Positions 15,909-24,623 of a stretch of DNA of 41,790 nucleotides are shown in pieces (position 1 is the first letter of the stretch; the number at the start of each line of letters is the position of its first letter). The notes beneath the pieces are model-generated. The model was given only the letters and a program-made list of their open reading frames with translations, did not search any database and was not told the origin of the DNA. The stretch covers positions 1-41,790 of the forward strand of contig CABQBF010000006.1 of the NCBI GenBank assembly GCA_902462325.1, in the 5' to 3' direction. The stretch comes from an uncultured Peptococcaceae bacterium. Lineage in GTDB: Bacteria > Bacillota > Peptococcia > Peptococcales > Peptococcaceae. Both the position numbers and the translations under genes were made by a program.

Positions 15909-16967
15909 TTATATTTCTGACAATACGGCCTGCACATCAGGCAGACGCAATTCCATTAAGCTATCCCGCGTGACAGTTTCTTCTGCAGCTAACCGATTGG
16001 CCTGCTGCACCAAAATTTTTTCAAACAAATTGCGCACGCCGCGGGCATTGCCAAAAGAACTATGTGCAGTCTGCACATTGCCCAGATACCGCTGTAGTTC
16101 TGCTTTCGCGTCATCAGCCAGCACATAACAGCTTTTCTCACAGCGCATCAGAAAAATTTCCAGCAATTCCTCCGCTGTATAATCGGGAAAATGCAGATAC
16201 CGATTAAACCGTGACTCCAATCCGGGATTACTATGAATAAAGTCCTCCATCAACTCCACATAGCCGGCCACAATAACCACAATTTCATCCCTGTGGTCCT
16301 CCATATATTTCAACAGCGTATCAATGGCTTCCTGCCCGAAATCATTATCACCGCCGCGGGATAACGTATAAGCCTCATCGATAAACAATACGCCGCCGCG
16401 CGCCTGCTCCAGCACTTCCATGGTTTTCGCCGCAGTCTGCCCTACATAACCGGCTACCAATCCGCTACGCTCCACTTCAACGAGCTGACCGCCCTTTAAA
16501 ATGCCCAACGCTTTATAAATGCGCGCCATCAAGCGGGCAATCATGGTTTTCCCCGTTCCCGGATTTCCCGTAAACACCATATGCAACGATAAATCTGTCA
16601 CCGGCAAATCATGCTGCTGCCGCAGCTGATGAACCGTTACCAGATTGATTAAATCCTGCACTTCCTCTTTGATATGGGCCAAACCAATATAATCCTGCAA
16701 CTCAGCCTGTAAATCCGCTATGGTTTCCGGCGTTTCCTCCTGTACGGCCTGCTGTGCTTGCTCTGCCACTTCAACAGTATTCACAGATACCTGTTGGTTA
16801 TCGGCTCTGCCAACCTGCGCAGTATGCATTTCCACATCCTTTTGCAGTTGCTCCAAATTCATAGACTTGTCCGCCCAAAAGTCCTGCGTCATCCGCTTTA
16901 AGTTTTTTTCTGTCATACTGCGCAACAATTCTGCCTGCAGTTCTATAATCCTATCTTTTTCTGTCAT
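15909..16967 (-). CDS. CbbX/SpoVK-type AAA+ ATPase
   Basis: ATPase of 352 residues. A polar helical N-terminal region (1-90) precedes the AAA+ core: Walker A GNPGTGKT (134-141), pore loop YVGQTA (174-179), Walker B GVLFIDEAY (192-200), then SRFNRYLHFPDY and the sensor-2 segment GNARGVRNLFE. This is the CbbX/SpoVK clade, whose known members remodel protein complexes (Rubisco activase in phototrophs; SpoVK in sporulation). I start it at ATG 16967 after AGAAAGGGTG. The longer reading to 17120 has no ribosome site and crosses the promoter. No Rubisco or sporulation gene is nearby, so the target is unknown. Confidence 0.9.
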   Translation of the reverse strand: MTEKDRIIELQAELLRSMTEKNLKRMTQDFWADKSMNLEQLQKDVEMHTAQVGRADNQQVSVNTVEVAEQAQQAVQEETPETIADLQAELQDYIGLAHIKEEVQDLINLVTVHQLRQQHDLPVTDLSLHMVFTGNPGTGKTMIARLMARIYKALGILKGGQLVEVERSGLVAGYVGQTAAKTMEVLEQARGGVLFIDEAYTLSRGGDNDFGQEAIDTLLKYMEDHRDEIVVIVAGYVELMEDFIHSNPGLESRFNRYLHFPDYTAEELLEIFLMRCEKSCYVLADDAKAELQRYLGNVQTAHSSFGNARGVRNLFEKILVQQANRLAAEETVTRDSLMELRLPDVQAVLSEI

Positions 16968-16995
16968 TCTATACACCCTTTCTGCATCTATCTCT

Positions 16996-17001
16996 ATTAT
17001 A
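16996..17001 (-). promoter_or_regulatory. -10 box of the AAA+ ATPase promoter
   Basis: Minus-strand TATAAT, 29 bases before the ATG at 16967; no good -35 at 17 bases. Confidence 0.5.
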
Positions 17002-17043
17002 CAACATTCTCGATAAAAAAGCCTTAAAAAAACAAACAGCCCA

Positions 17044-17072
17044 TTTTCAGCCGCTCCAAAATATGCTACACT
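17044..17072 (+). promoter_or_regulatory. promoter of the small membrane protein gene
   Basis: TTTTCA (17044-17049), 17 bases, TACACT (17067-17072) with TGC extended -10. It is divergent from the AAA+ promoter, the two -10 boxes being about 65 bases apart. Confidence 0.55.
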
Positions 17073-17112
17073 AAACAGGAAGTAATCATACACAGGAGGG
17101 TTTCTCAGCACC

Positions 17113-17511
17113 ATGCTCATTCAAATTATTTTGACTATTTGGCTTTTGGCCTTAATTTTTTTAACTAACAAATTCCGCCGCGAAAACCGCATTGCCCAGC
17201 AGCGCATTTTCAGTTTTTTCCTCATTCTCTGGGCAATTCTCGGCATTATTTACTATGATGTCTGGACAATTACCTCCGGCCTTTCCGAACAGGAAACCGC
17301 GCAATGGCAAACCTATCTGCCCGCAGCCTTTTTCTCCATCTGCGCCGGTCTGGGAACCTATTATCTGATGATGACCTTCGGCAAATTCCGCGTAATGGCG
17401 CAAAAAAATCAGCAAGAAGCCGATGAAAAACGGGCCGCTAAAAAAGGGGCAAAGAAATCTCCGCAGCAGAAAAAATCCGCCGGTGCTAAAAACACACAGC
17501 GGAAAAAATAA
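17113..17511 (+). CDS. small membrane protein with lysine-rich tail
   Basis: Unrecognised protein of 132 residues. Three hydrophobic segments are visible (about 2-18, 32-50 and 70-88), followed by a strongly basic C-terminal tail (about 105-132, runs of Lys with Ala and Gln) that should lie in the cytosol. The start at ATG 17113 follows a GGAGG site at the rather long distance of 13 bases; no better start exists. It is divergent from the AAA+ ATPase, so the two may share regulation. A basic tail of this kind could bind nucleic acid or lipid head groups, which is only a guess. Confidence 0.8.
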   Translation: MLIQIILTIWLLALIFLTNKFRRENRIAQQRIFSFFLILWAILGIIYYDVWTITSGLSEQETAQWQTYLPAAFFSICAGLGTYYLMMTFGKFRVMAQKNQQEADEKRAAKKGAKKSPQQKKSAGAKNTQRKK

Positions 17512-17557
17512 AAACAGCGTTACAAAATTTCTCTAAAAAAGATTGCCCTACATCAAG

Positions 17558-17606
17558 CATATTAAAACGGACCAGCATATAAAACACGCTGATCCGTTTT
17601 AATATG
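17558..17606. terminator. bidirectional terminator between membrane protein and lipoprotein genes
   Basis: Long stem: CATATTAAAACGGA-C-CAGC (17558-17576) pairs with GCTG-A-TCCGTTTTAATATG (17588-17606), with one mismatch. It lies between convergent genes. Confidence 0.75.
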
Positions 17607-17635
17607 AAATATCGTTTTTAACGCCCAAGCCTTGT

Positions 17636-18214
17636 TCACACAACTTGCATGCCGTATTCTACCCGCACCAGCACTTCATCTTCAAAGGAATACCGCAAAA
17701 TTACACCTTCACTACTGTAAACCAGCCACTGCGTGTTGTCTTCGCCTTCCACTTCGATGCCATAGTCACTCATGTGTACGTACTCGCCGTAGAGTACACG
17801 ATACTGGGCAGCCACTGTTCCATTCTGATAACCTTCCAACTCGTAAGTTTCCTTACTGCCAGTGTCAGGATATTTGTTGCGCACATCTTTTAAACTATCG
17901 CCTAAACAGATTTCTCGCGGTCCACTGATGCGCTCATCCGCAATCACTGCCTCGCAAAGCTCCATCTTCTCACCGTTGTAATTACAGAATGCAAACTGAT
18001 TGTCACCGAATACATAACGGCGGTAATCCAAATCATACAATACATCCTCGTTGACTTCATCGGGCTCGCCATACATTTGCTGCACGTCTGCCTCTGTCAG
18101 ATCAAAAATATCTGCGATTTCCGCAAAAGCAAAGGGCTCCGCATCGGCTTGTCCACTGCAGCCAGCCAACAACAGCAAACAAACAGCCAATAAACAAACT
18201 ACATACTTTTTCAT
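17636..18214 (-). CDS. secreted lipoprotein of unknown function
   Basis: Protein of 192 residues with a clear lipoprotein signal: MKKY, a leucine-rich core and the lipobox LLAGC, giving lipidated Cys19. The mature part starts with FDLTEADVQQMYGEPDEV and later LGDSLKDVRNKYP, two helix-turn units reminiscent of the repeated small folds of SmpA/BLIP-like lipoproteins, and is otherwise beta-rich and acidic. It should be anchored outside the cytoplasmic membrane. AAGAAGGAGAG precedes the ATG. A TATGAT -10 box lies at 18270-18275 on the minus strand. Single-gene unit. Function unknown. Confidence 0.87.
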   Translation of the reverse strand: MKKYVVCLLAVCLLLLAGCSGQADAEPFAFAEIADIFDLTEADVQQMYGEPDEVNEDVLYDLDYRRYVFGDNQFAFCNYNGEKMELCEAVIADERISGPREICLGDSLKDVRNKYPDTGSKETYELEGYQNGTVAAQYRVLYGEYVHMSDYGIEVEGEDNTQWLVYSSEGVILRYSFEDEVLVRVEYGMQVV

Positions 18215-18292
18215 GCTTCCAATCTCTCCTTCTTAAAAATATGTATTATAAAATTATGAATTCATAGTTATCATACCACGGTTTTTCTAAAT

Positions 18293-18316
18293 GGAACCAA
18301 TTTCTTTGACGGTTCC
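18293..18316. repeat. inverted repeat upstream of the lipoprotein promoter
   Basis: GGAACC (18293-18298), twelve bases, GGTTCC (18311-18316), just upstream of the -10 box at 18270. Possible operator; short arms, so chance is not excluded. Confidence 0.3.
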
Positions 18317-18432
18317 CTATCAAACAATGATAAAAAAATTTTTCTTTATACATAGTAAAATTTACTGATATCGCTGTGTTGTCCATCCACTGCAATTTAT
18401 GCAGCAGCACCAGCATTTATACCACAACGCAT

Positions 18433-18495
18433 AAAAAGCTGCCCAGTTTCTCGGAGCTTTGCTGTACAAAGCCCAGAAAACAGGGCAGCTTTTTT
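18433..18495. terminator. long hairpin in a gene-free region, possible terminator or small RNA end
   Basis: AAAAAGCTGCCC (18433-18444) pairs with GGGCAGCTTTTTT (18483-18495). Inside, TTTCT pairs with AGAAA and AGCTTTG with CAAAGCC around loop CTGTA. T-runs end it on both strands. No gene ends here: the lipoprotein starts at 18214 and the his operon ends at 18923. The rest of 18215-18900 shows no supportable gene; short open frames lack ribosome sites and cross this hairpin. Confidence 0.55.
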
Positions 18496-18879
18496 GCTTT
18501 TGGTTAATACCTGCTCCCACATGACTACGTCTATCCCTTTTCTTGAGATATTCTAACATGGTTTTCAGGAAAAAAGAAATGATAAAAGATTCTTTCAATC
18601 GTTTTGCTGTACAGTCTTTTGCCAGACAGCACTGTTCCAATTATCCTCAGACCTTTTATTTTTCTGTTTAGTCTCGTCGTAATACAATCTTTATCGTTGT
18701 TTGTACTAATACTGCATAGCTGCCGGCAAATCGAAAAATACGGCTGTTCAGCCTGACTTTCTGACAGCACTTGTATGCTTGCTTCACGCATTCATCACAA
18801 GTCACCATTGTACAACCTATACTGCAAGTTAACGTATGGAATAAGTTTATAAACGGGCTTGTTTAGCTCGACACGCACA

Positions 18880-18912
18880 AAAAATGGGGGGACGATTCGC
18901 CTCCCCATTTTT
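18880..18912 (-). terminator. terminator of the histidine operon
   Basis: AAAAATGGGG (18880-18889) pairs with CCCCATTTTT (18903-18912), with inner GG/CC pairing around CGATTCG. It lies ten bases past the hisE stop and is nearly symmetric, so it may act in both directions. Confidence 0.85.
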
Positions 18913-18922
18913 ATTGTGTTTA

Positions 18923-19249
18923 TCAAGTATTATGGTCACTGACATGAAATTGCTTCAGATTGCCGATTTTCTGACGGCGCTGTTCCAGCACCGCTTCCAC
19001 CGCTTCCAAAGGAATGTTCTGCTCTGCCATCATCACCAATAAATGATAAAGCAAATCGCAGATTTCTCCTACGGTTTCCTCCTGCACGCCATTTTTGGCG
19101 GCAATGATGACTTCGCTGCATTCTTCGCCGCATTTTTTGAGAATTTTATCCAGCCCTTTTTCAAACAGATAACAGGTGTAGGAACCTTCCTGCGGTTCTG
19201 CTTTCCGCTGCTGCACTACAGCGTATAATCCTTCTAATACATCCTGCAT
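18923..19249 (-). CDS. hisE: phosphoribosyl-ATP pyrophosphatase
   Basis: Second step of histidine synthesis: removes pyrophosphate from phosphoribosyl-ATP. The 108-residue all-helical protein shows the MazG-like metal site in KCGEECSEVIIAAKN and EICDLLYHLLVMM. In many bacteria this domain is fused to HisI; here it is a separate gene, but its ATG directly follows the hisI stop (TAAATG), so the two are coupled. It is the last gene of the operon. Confidence 0.96.
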   Translation of the reverse strand: MQDVLEGLYAVVQQRKAEPQEGSYTCYLFEKGLDKILKKCGEECSEVIIAAKNGVQEETVGEICDLLYHLLVMMAEQNIPLEAVEAVLEQRRQKIGNLKQFHVSDHNT

Positions 19250-19612
19250 TTATGCTTCCTCCCAAATGGTTGTATAAAAACAACTATGATTGCCGGTGTG
19301 ACAAGAGGCACCAATCTGTTCCACCAACACCAGCAAGGTATCATTATCACAATCGGCTCGCAGCTCCAGCACCTTCTGTACATGGCCTGACGTGGCGCCT
19401 TTGTTCCATAATTCCTGCCGAGAACGGCTGTAGAACCAAGTATAACCAGTTTCCATGGTCTTGCGCAGACTTTCCTCGTTCATATAAGCCAGCATCAATA
19501 CCTCGCCGGTGCTGGCTTCCTGCACCACAGCGGGAATTAACGTCCCTTTGGCAAAATATTTTTGCAAATCGGTAGAACCGGGAGCAAAATTTTCTTTTCG
19601 ATATTGGGTCAT
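19250..19612 (-). CDS. hisI: phosphoribosyl-AMP cyclohydrolase
   Basis: Third step of histidine synthesis: opens the adenine ring of phosphoribosyl-AMP, a zinc enzyme. The 120-residue protein has MLAYMNEESL, the WNKGATSGHVQ loop and the metal-binding DCDNDTLL and CHTGNHSCF segments. Length is that of the stand-alone enzyme. It lies three bases after hisF and directly before hisE. Confidence 0.96.
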   Translation of the reverse strand: MTQYRKENFAPGSTDLQKYFAKGTLIPAVVQEASTGEVLMLAYMNEESLRKTMETGYTWFYSRSRQELWNKGATSGHVQKVLELRADCDNDTLLVLVEQIGASCHTGNHSCFYTTIWEEA

Positions 19613-19615
19613 CGC

Positions 19616-20374
19616 TTATCTCCTTACCGGAATTTGCCGGCTGCGCAGATGGTCTTTTACCTGCTGCACCGTCAATTCTTTAAAATGAAACAAAGACGCT
19701 GCCAATGCTGCGTCGGCGCCTGTTTTTTCAAATACTTCAGAAAAATGCTCCAGCGTGCCGCAGCCACCGGATGCAATCACCGGAATATGAACCACGCTGC
19801 TGATAGCATTGGTCAATTCCAGGTCAAAGCCCTGTTTGCAGCCGTCGGTATCCATAGAGGTCAGCAAGATTTCACCAGCACCTCGCTGCTCGCACTCTTT
19901 GGCCCAGGCAATGGCGTCGATCTGCATATCAATCCGTCCGCCGTTGACTACCACCGTAAAGCCGCCATCCTCCCGCCGTCGGGCGTCGATAGCTACCACC
20001 ACGCACTGACTGCCGAATTTATCGGCCGCTTCGCTGATAAGCTGCGGATTGCGCACAGCCGCCGAGTTGACGGAAATTTTATCGGCGCCGGCCCGCAGCA
20101 ATTGTCGGAAATCGTCTACGGTGCGAATGCCGCCGCCTACTGTCAACGGCACAAATACATTTTTGGCCGTATTGCGCACCACGTCAATCATGGTCCTGCG
20201 GCCTTCGTGGGTAGCAGTAATATCCAGAAAGGTAATTTCATCGGCGCCTTGCCGGTCATACTCGATGGCACACTGCACCGGGTCACCCACTTCTTTGATG
20301 CCGACAAAGTTGACGCCTTTCACCACCTTGCCATCCCGCACATCTAAGCAAGGAATAATTCGTTTGGCTAACAT
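19616..20374 (-). CDS. hisF: imidazole glycerol phosphate synthase, cyclase subunit
   Basis: Uses ammonia from HisH to close the imidazole ring, releasing AICAR for purine synthesis. The 252-residue beta-alpha barrel has both catalytic aspartates in context (IIPCLDVRDGKVVKG near residue 11 and VVAIDARR near 130). Phosphate-binding GGGIRT and ASGGCGTLE are also present. Its ATG overlaps the end of hisA by seven bases. It works as a complex with HisH. Confidence 0.97.
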   Translation of the reverse strand: MLAKRIIPCLDVRDGKVVKGVNFVGIKEVGDPVQCAIEYDRQGADEITFLDITATHEGRRTMIDVVRNTAKNVFVPLTVGGGIRTVDDFRQLLRAGADKISVNSAAVRNPQLISEAADKFGSQCVVVAIDARRREDGGFTVVVNGGRIDMQIDAIAWAKECEQRGAGEILLTSMDTDGCKQGFDLELTNAISSVVHIPVIASGGCGTLEHFSEVFEKTGADAALAASLFHFKELTVQQVKDHLRSRQIPVRR

Positions 20375-21093
20375 GTCTGCACACCCGCCTTCGCTACGGC
20401 CTCCGCCAAATCTAAACTACCGCTGTAGATGGATTTTCCGCAGATAACACCGTATAATCCCAACTGTTTGCACAGCTCAATATCGGCAATGGATTTGACA
20501 CCGCCGCTGGCGATAATATTGCAGCTAACAGCCTGATTGACGGCATCCAATTGTTCGCCGTTCACACCGGAAAGCATACCGTCTTTGGAAATATCGGTAT
20601 AGATAATGGTCTGCACACCGACAGCTTCCATCATTTTGGCCATCTCAATATAGTTCACATTGCTGGTATCCAGCCAACCTTCCGTAGCTACCATGCCCTG
20701 CTTGGCGTCAATGCCTACGGCTATCTGCCCGCCGAAATGCTGCACTGCTTCTTTTACCAACGCCGGATTTTTCACAGCCACCGAACCTAAAATAATGCGC
20801 GCAATGCCTTGCTGCAAATAATATTCGATGGTATCCATACGGCGAATGCCGCCGCCCAGTTCTACTTTTAAGCCCGATTGGGCCGCTACTTTACAAAAAA
20901 TTTCCGAGTTCATCGGTTTTGCGTCTTTCGCCCCGTCCAAATCGACCATATGAATCCAAGCCGCGCCCGCCTGCCGGAAACTATCGGCTGTGTCATAGGG
21001 GCTGGCTGCCACCTGCTCCGCTGTATCAAATTCACCCTTGCGCAGACGCACGCATTTGCCGTCTTTGATGTCAATTGCCGGTAAAATAATCAT
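20368..21093 (-). CDS. hisA: ProFAR isomerase
   Basis: Amadori rearrangement of ProFAR to PRFAR. The 241-residue barrel, related to HisF, starts IILPAIDIKDGKCVRL with catalytic Asp8. The second aspartate is in YTDISKDGM, and phosphate loops are ELGGGIRRM and ASGGVKSI. Overlaps hisH by four bases and hisF by seven, so the three are translationally coupled. Confidence 0.97.
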   Translation of the reverse strand: MIILPAIDIKDGKCVRLRKGEFDTAEQVAASPYDTADSFRQAGAAWIHMVDLDGAKDAKPMNSEIFCKVAAQSGLKVELGGGIRRMDTIEYYLQQGIARIILGSVAVKNPALVKEAVQHFGGQIAVGIDAKQGMVATEGWLDTSNVNYIEMAKMMEAVGVQTIIYTDISKDGMLSGVNGEQLDAVNQAVSCNIIASGGVKSIADIELCKQLGLYGVICGKSIYSGSLDLAEAVAKAGVQTC

Positions 21094-21698
21094 GTAGTCA
21101 CCAACTTTGCAAAATTTTTCAGAATATCCATTCCTACCTGACCACTTTTTTCTGGATGAAACTGCGCGCCATATACGTTATCACGAAACACCAGCGCAGG
21201 AATTTTTTCATTGTACATGGTGTAACAGCTAATATAAGCATCTCTGGTTTCAGCCCGATAAGAATGAACAAAATAAACGTAATCGCCATTGGCAATATCG
21301 GCGCTCAGCGGACACTGGTGCAGCAACGTCAAATCATTCCAGCCCATATGGGGAATTTTCAAACCGCCGCCGTCAATGAGCTGCACACAACCGGGGATTA
21401 GCCCCAAGCCATCGGTTTCACCAAATTCATAGCCCTTTTCAAAAAGCATCTGCATCCCCAAGCAAATCCCCAGCAAGGGCTTTCCTGCCGCAACCTGTTC
21501 TTTGATGACCGGTGTAAAACCGCTATCGTTCAGCATGGTCATGGCGTCACGAAAGGCGCCTACGCCAGGCAAAATCAAACCATCGGCTGCTGCCAGCTCC
21601 TGAGGATTATCGGTAATTCTATTTGCCACGTGCAGATAATCCAACGCATTTTTTACGCTGAATAAATTGCCTGCACCATAATCAATAATCGCTATCAT
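21090..21698 (-). CDS. hisH: imidazole glycerol phosphate synthase, glutamine amidotransferase subunit
   Basis: Class I glutaminase that supplies ammonia to HisF. The 202 residues include DYGAGNLFSV, PGVGAF, nucleophile Cys79 in LLGICLGMQ, and the His-Glu pair in AQFHPEKSG. Overlaps hisB and hisA by four bases each. Gene order HisH-HisA-HisF is the usual one. Confidence 0.97.
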   Translation of the reverse strand: MIAIIDYGAGNLFSVKNALDYLHVANRITDNPQELAAADGLILPGVGAFRDAMTMLNDSGFTPVIKEQVAAGKPLLGICLGMQMLFEKGYEFGETDGLGLIPGCVQLIDGGGLKIPHMGWNDLTLLHQCPLSADIANGDYVYFVHSYRAETRDAYISCYTMYNEKIPALVFRDNVYGAQFHPEKSGQVGMDILKNFAKLVTT

Positions 21699-22273
21699 TC
21701 TAACACACCCTTTGTAGAAAGGATATTGCCCTCCCGCAGAGCCGCCGCCTGCTGCAAGGCATGCGCCACCGCTTTGAAGATGGCTTCTATTTTATGATGG
21801 TCGTTGCTGCCGTATTCCAACCGGATATGCAGCGTAATGCCGCTGTGCATGGCAAAAGCGCGGAAAAATTCTTCTACCAAGCAGCAGTCCAGCGCGCCTA
21901 CACTGGGATTGGAAAAAGCGGCGTCAAACACCAAATAAGGCCGTCCGCTAACGTCCAACGCACAAAAGGCCAACGCTTCGTCCATGGGTACATAAAAACT
22001 GCCGAACCGCTGAATTTGCCTTTTATCCAGCACTTGGGCGAAGGCCTGTCCTAAAACAATTCCCACGTCCTCCACACTGTGATGACCGTCTACGTTTAAA
22101 TCTCCCTGCATGGTTAGGGTCAAATCAAAACCACCATGCACGGCAAAGGCGGTCAGCATATGGTCGAAAAAACCGATGCCGCTGCTGCCCTGAAAAGCGC
22201 CGCTGCCATCAAGGTTCAACTGTAATTGAATTTGGGTTTCTTTGGTTTCCCGTTTAATTTCTGTACAGCGCAT
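21695..22273 (-). CDS. hisB: imidazoleglycerol-phosphate dehydratase
   Basis: Removes water from imidazoleglycerol phosphate; a manganese enzyme. The 192-residue protein has the duplicated metal motifs DGHHSVEDVGI and SNDHHKIEAIFKA, plus GIGFFDHML at the start. It is the single-function form: there is no phosphatase domain at its N-terminus as in enterobacterial HisB. Start overlaps the hisC stop by one base. Confidence 0.97.
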   Translation of the reverse strand: MRCTEIKRETKETQIQLQLNLDGSGAFQGSSGIGFFDHMLTAFAVHGGFDLTLTMQGDLNVDGHHSVEDVGIVLGQAFAQVLDKRQIQRFGSFYVPMDEALAFCALDVSGRPYLVFDAAFSNPSVGALDCCLVEEFFRAFAMHSGITLHIRLEYGSNDHHKIEAIFKAVAHALQQAAALREGNILSTKGVLE

Positions 22274-23337
22274 CAGTCGGCTCCTTTCAGATAATCGCTT
22301 AAGGCTTTCAGCACTGCGGCGTTTTCCTCTTCACTGCCAGCGCAGATGCGCAGATGATTGCCCATCAGCCGAATGGCAATGCCCTGTTGCTGCAACGCTT
22401 TGTAAACGCCTGCGGCATCTTCTACTTCCATGTAGACAAAATTAGAACGAGTATTTTGAATGGACTTAATTTGAGGTTGACTGCCAGCCATAGCCTGCAG
22501 CATGCCGAACAAATAATCACGGGACTCTTTGATGAGCAGTTGGCATTCTTCCAGATAAGCAGGATGGTCCAGTAAAATACAGCCTACCATCTGAGACATG
22601 GTATTCACATTATAAGGCGATTTGGCCGCCTTTAAGGCATTGATAATGGTTTTATTGGATACCGCAAAGCCCAAGCGAGCTGCAGCCAATCCAAAAGCCT
22701 TAGAAAAGGTTTTCAGCACCAGCAGATTGGGATAGTTTTCTATCTCTCGTAAAACCGAATCGTCGGCAAATTCCATATAGGCTTCATCTACCACCACCAA
22801 CACATCTTCCAGTGCCAACACAATTTTCAGCACATCGTTCCGGTTTTCCACCAGGGAAGACGGATTACAAGGATTGGAGAAAATCAACATCTGAATATTT
22901 TTTTCTTTGGCAACCGCAATCAAATCATCAGCGCCGATGGCCAGGTTGTTATCTTTGTTGAACACTTCTACCTCCATGCCAGCCAGCTCGGCATAAACCT
23001 GATACATGGAGAAGTCAGGCTTCACCACCATCAGCTTGTCGCCGGCATCAGCAAAGCAAGTGGTCAGCAAAAATAATAATTCGTCGGAACCGTTGGCCGC
23101 TACTACCAAATCGGACGGCACCTGAAAGTGCTTGCCAAATTTCTGGCACAGTTCCACCGCATAAGGGTCTGGATACCGATTAAAATCAATCCGGGATACC
23201 AGCACACCAATTTCATGGCGGATTTCATCGGGCAGGCTCAAAAAGCTCTCGTTAGCATCCAGCCGCACCGGGAATTGGCCGGTAATAGGTTGATAGGGCT
23301 CTAAATTTCTCAATTTTTCTGGTAACTGATAGGTCAT
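22273..23337 (-). CDS. hisC: histidinol-phosphate aminotransferase
   Basis: Pyridoxal-phosphate enzyme converting imidazole acetol phosphate to histidinol phosphate. The 354-residue protein has LDANES, the aspartate segment VVVDEAYMEF, and cofactor lysine Lys213 in LKTFSKAFGLAAARLGF, typical of HisC. It overlaps hisD by four bases. Confidence 0.96.
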   Translation of the reverse strand: MTYQLPEKLRNLEPYQPITGQFPVRLDANESFLSLPDEIRHEIGVLVSRIDFNRYPDPYAVELCQKFGKHFQVPSDLVVAANGSDELLFLLTTCFADAGDKLMVVKPDFSMYQVYAELAGMEVEVFNKDNNLAIGADDLIAVAKEKNIQMLIFSNPCNPSSLVENRNDVLKIVLALEDVLVVVDEAYMEFADDSVLREIENYPNLLVLKTFSKAFGLAAARLGFAVSNKTIINALKAAKSPYNVNTMSQMVGCILLDHPAYLEECQLLIKESRDYLFGMLQAMAGSQPQIKSIQNTRSNFVYMEVEDAAGVYKALQQQGIAIRLMGNHLRICAGSEEENAAVLKALSDYLKGAD

Positions 23338-24623
23338 TCTGCAAACCTCACTTTAATCGAATTGGCATGGGCTGTCAGTTGTTCCCGCTCTGCAATGCAG
23401 ACAATATCTTCCTGGGTAGCCCGTAGCGCTTCTTCTGTGTAATAAATATAGCTGGATTTTTTAATAAAGCTGTCCACGCCTAGCGGCGAGAAGAAACGGG
23501 CAGTGCCGCTGGTGGGCAGCACATGATTAGGGCCGGCATAATAATCGCCCAAAGGCTCCGGCGCATACTGGCCTAAAAATACCGAGCCTGCATTGTCCAG
23601 CCGTCCCAGATAAGCCATCGGATTTTCCAGCATCACTTCTAAATGCTCCGGCGCCAATTCATTGGCCAAATTCACCATGTCTTCCACGCTGCGGCACACA
23701 ATCACAGCGCCATAATTGGTTAACGATTTTTCAATAATCTCCTTGCGGGACAAGCCTGCAAGCTGTCTTTTCAATTCTGCCAATGTTGCTTCGGCGATTG
23801 CTTTGTCAGTCGTCAATAAAATGGACGAGGCTAGCACATCGTGCTCCGCTTGACTCATCAAATCTGCCGCCAAGAACTTCGGATTGGCGGTACTGTCTGC
23901 CATTACTAAAATTTCGCTGGGACCGGCAATCATATCAATATCCACCACGCCGTACAAAATTCTTTTGGCAGTAGCTACATAGATATTGCCTGGCCCTACG
24001 ATTTTATCCACCTTGGGAATGGTTTCTGTGCCATAAGCCAGCGCACCCACTGCCTGCGCGCCACCCATGAGAAAAATACGATCCACACCAGCTAACGCAG
24101 CGGCCACTAAGATGTCTGGATTGGCGCTGCCATCTTTTAAAGGCGGCGTTACCATAATCACTTCCTCCACACCGGCAATTTTAGCTGGAATGGCATTCAT
24201 CAGTACCGATGATGGATACGCGGCTGTGCCGCCGGGCACATACAAGCCCACCCGTTTTAAACCGCGAATGCGCTGTCCCATCAAAACGCCGTTGGGCTGG
24301 GCATCAATAAAGCTTTGCTGCTTTTGACGGCTATGAAAGGCACGGATATTTTCCATGGCATTCTGCAGCGCCTGCACAAACCGCGGGTCTGCCTTCGCCA
24401 CCGCCTCTTCCATCTGCTGTCGAGATACTTCAGCCTGCTCCGGACAACGGCCATCAAATTTCAGGGTATATGCTTTTACGGCTTCATCGCCTTTCGCTTT
24501 TACATTTTCTAAGATTTCTGTAACAGCAGCCGTCACTTTCTTGTCCGTTTCCCCACTGCGCTGCCGTAAGCCTTGCAGCAATTCTTTTTCTGCAGTGCCA
24601 TCTGCTACGGTAATGGTTATCAT
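23334..24623 (-). CDS. hisD: histidinol dehydrogenase
   Basis: Zinc enzyme that oxidises histidinol to histidine in two NAD-dependent steps. The 429-residue protein shows GLYVPGG, the zinc and catalytic residues in MSQAEHDVLASS and LAPEHLEV, and AGPNHVLPTSG. Length is normal. The ATG overlaps hisG by four bases. Confidence 0.98.
   Translation of the reverse strand: MITITVADGTAEKELLQGLRQRSGETDKKVTAAVTEILENVKAKGDEAVKAYTLKFDGRCPEQAEVSRQQMEEAVAKADPRFVQALQNAMENIRAFHSRQKQQSFIDAQPNGVLMGQRIRGLKRVGLYVPGGTAAYPSSVLMNAIPAKIAGVEEVIMVTPPLKDGSANPDILVAAALAGVDRIFLMGGAQAVGALAYGTETIPKVDKIVGPGNIYVATAKRILYGVVDIDMIAGPSEILVMADSTANPKFLAADLMSQAEHDVLASSILLTTDKAIAEATLAELKRQLAGLSRKEIIEKSLTNYGAVIVCRSVEDMVNLANELAPEHLEVMLENPMAYLGRLDNAGSVFLGQYAPEPLGDYYAGPNHVLPTSGTARFFSPLGVDSFIKKSSYIYYTEEALRATQEDIVCIAEREQLTAHANSIKVRFAE

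Noticed and set aside
18362..18791. Two minus-strand open frames of 92 and 86 codons
   Set aside because: No ribosome sites, odd composition, mutual overlap, and one crosses the long hairpin.
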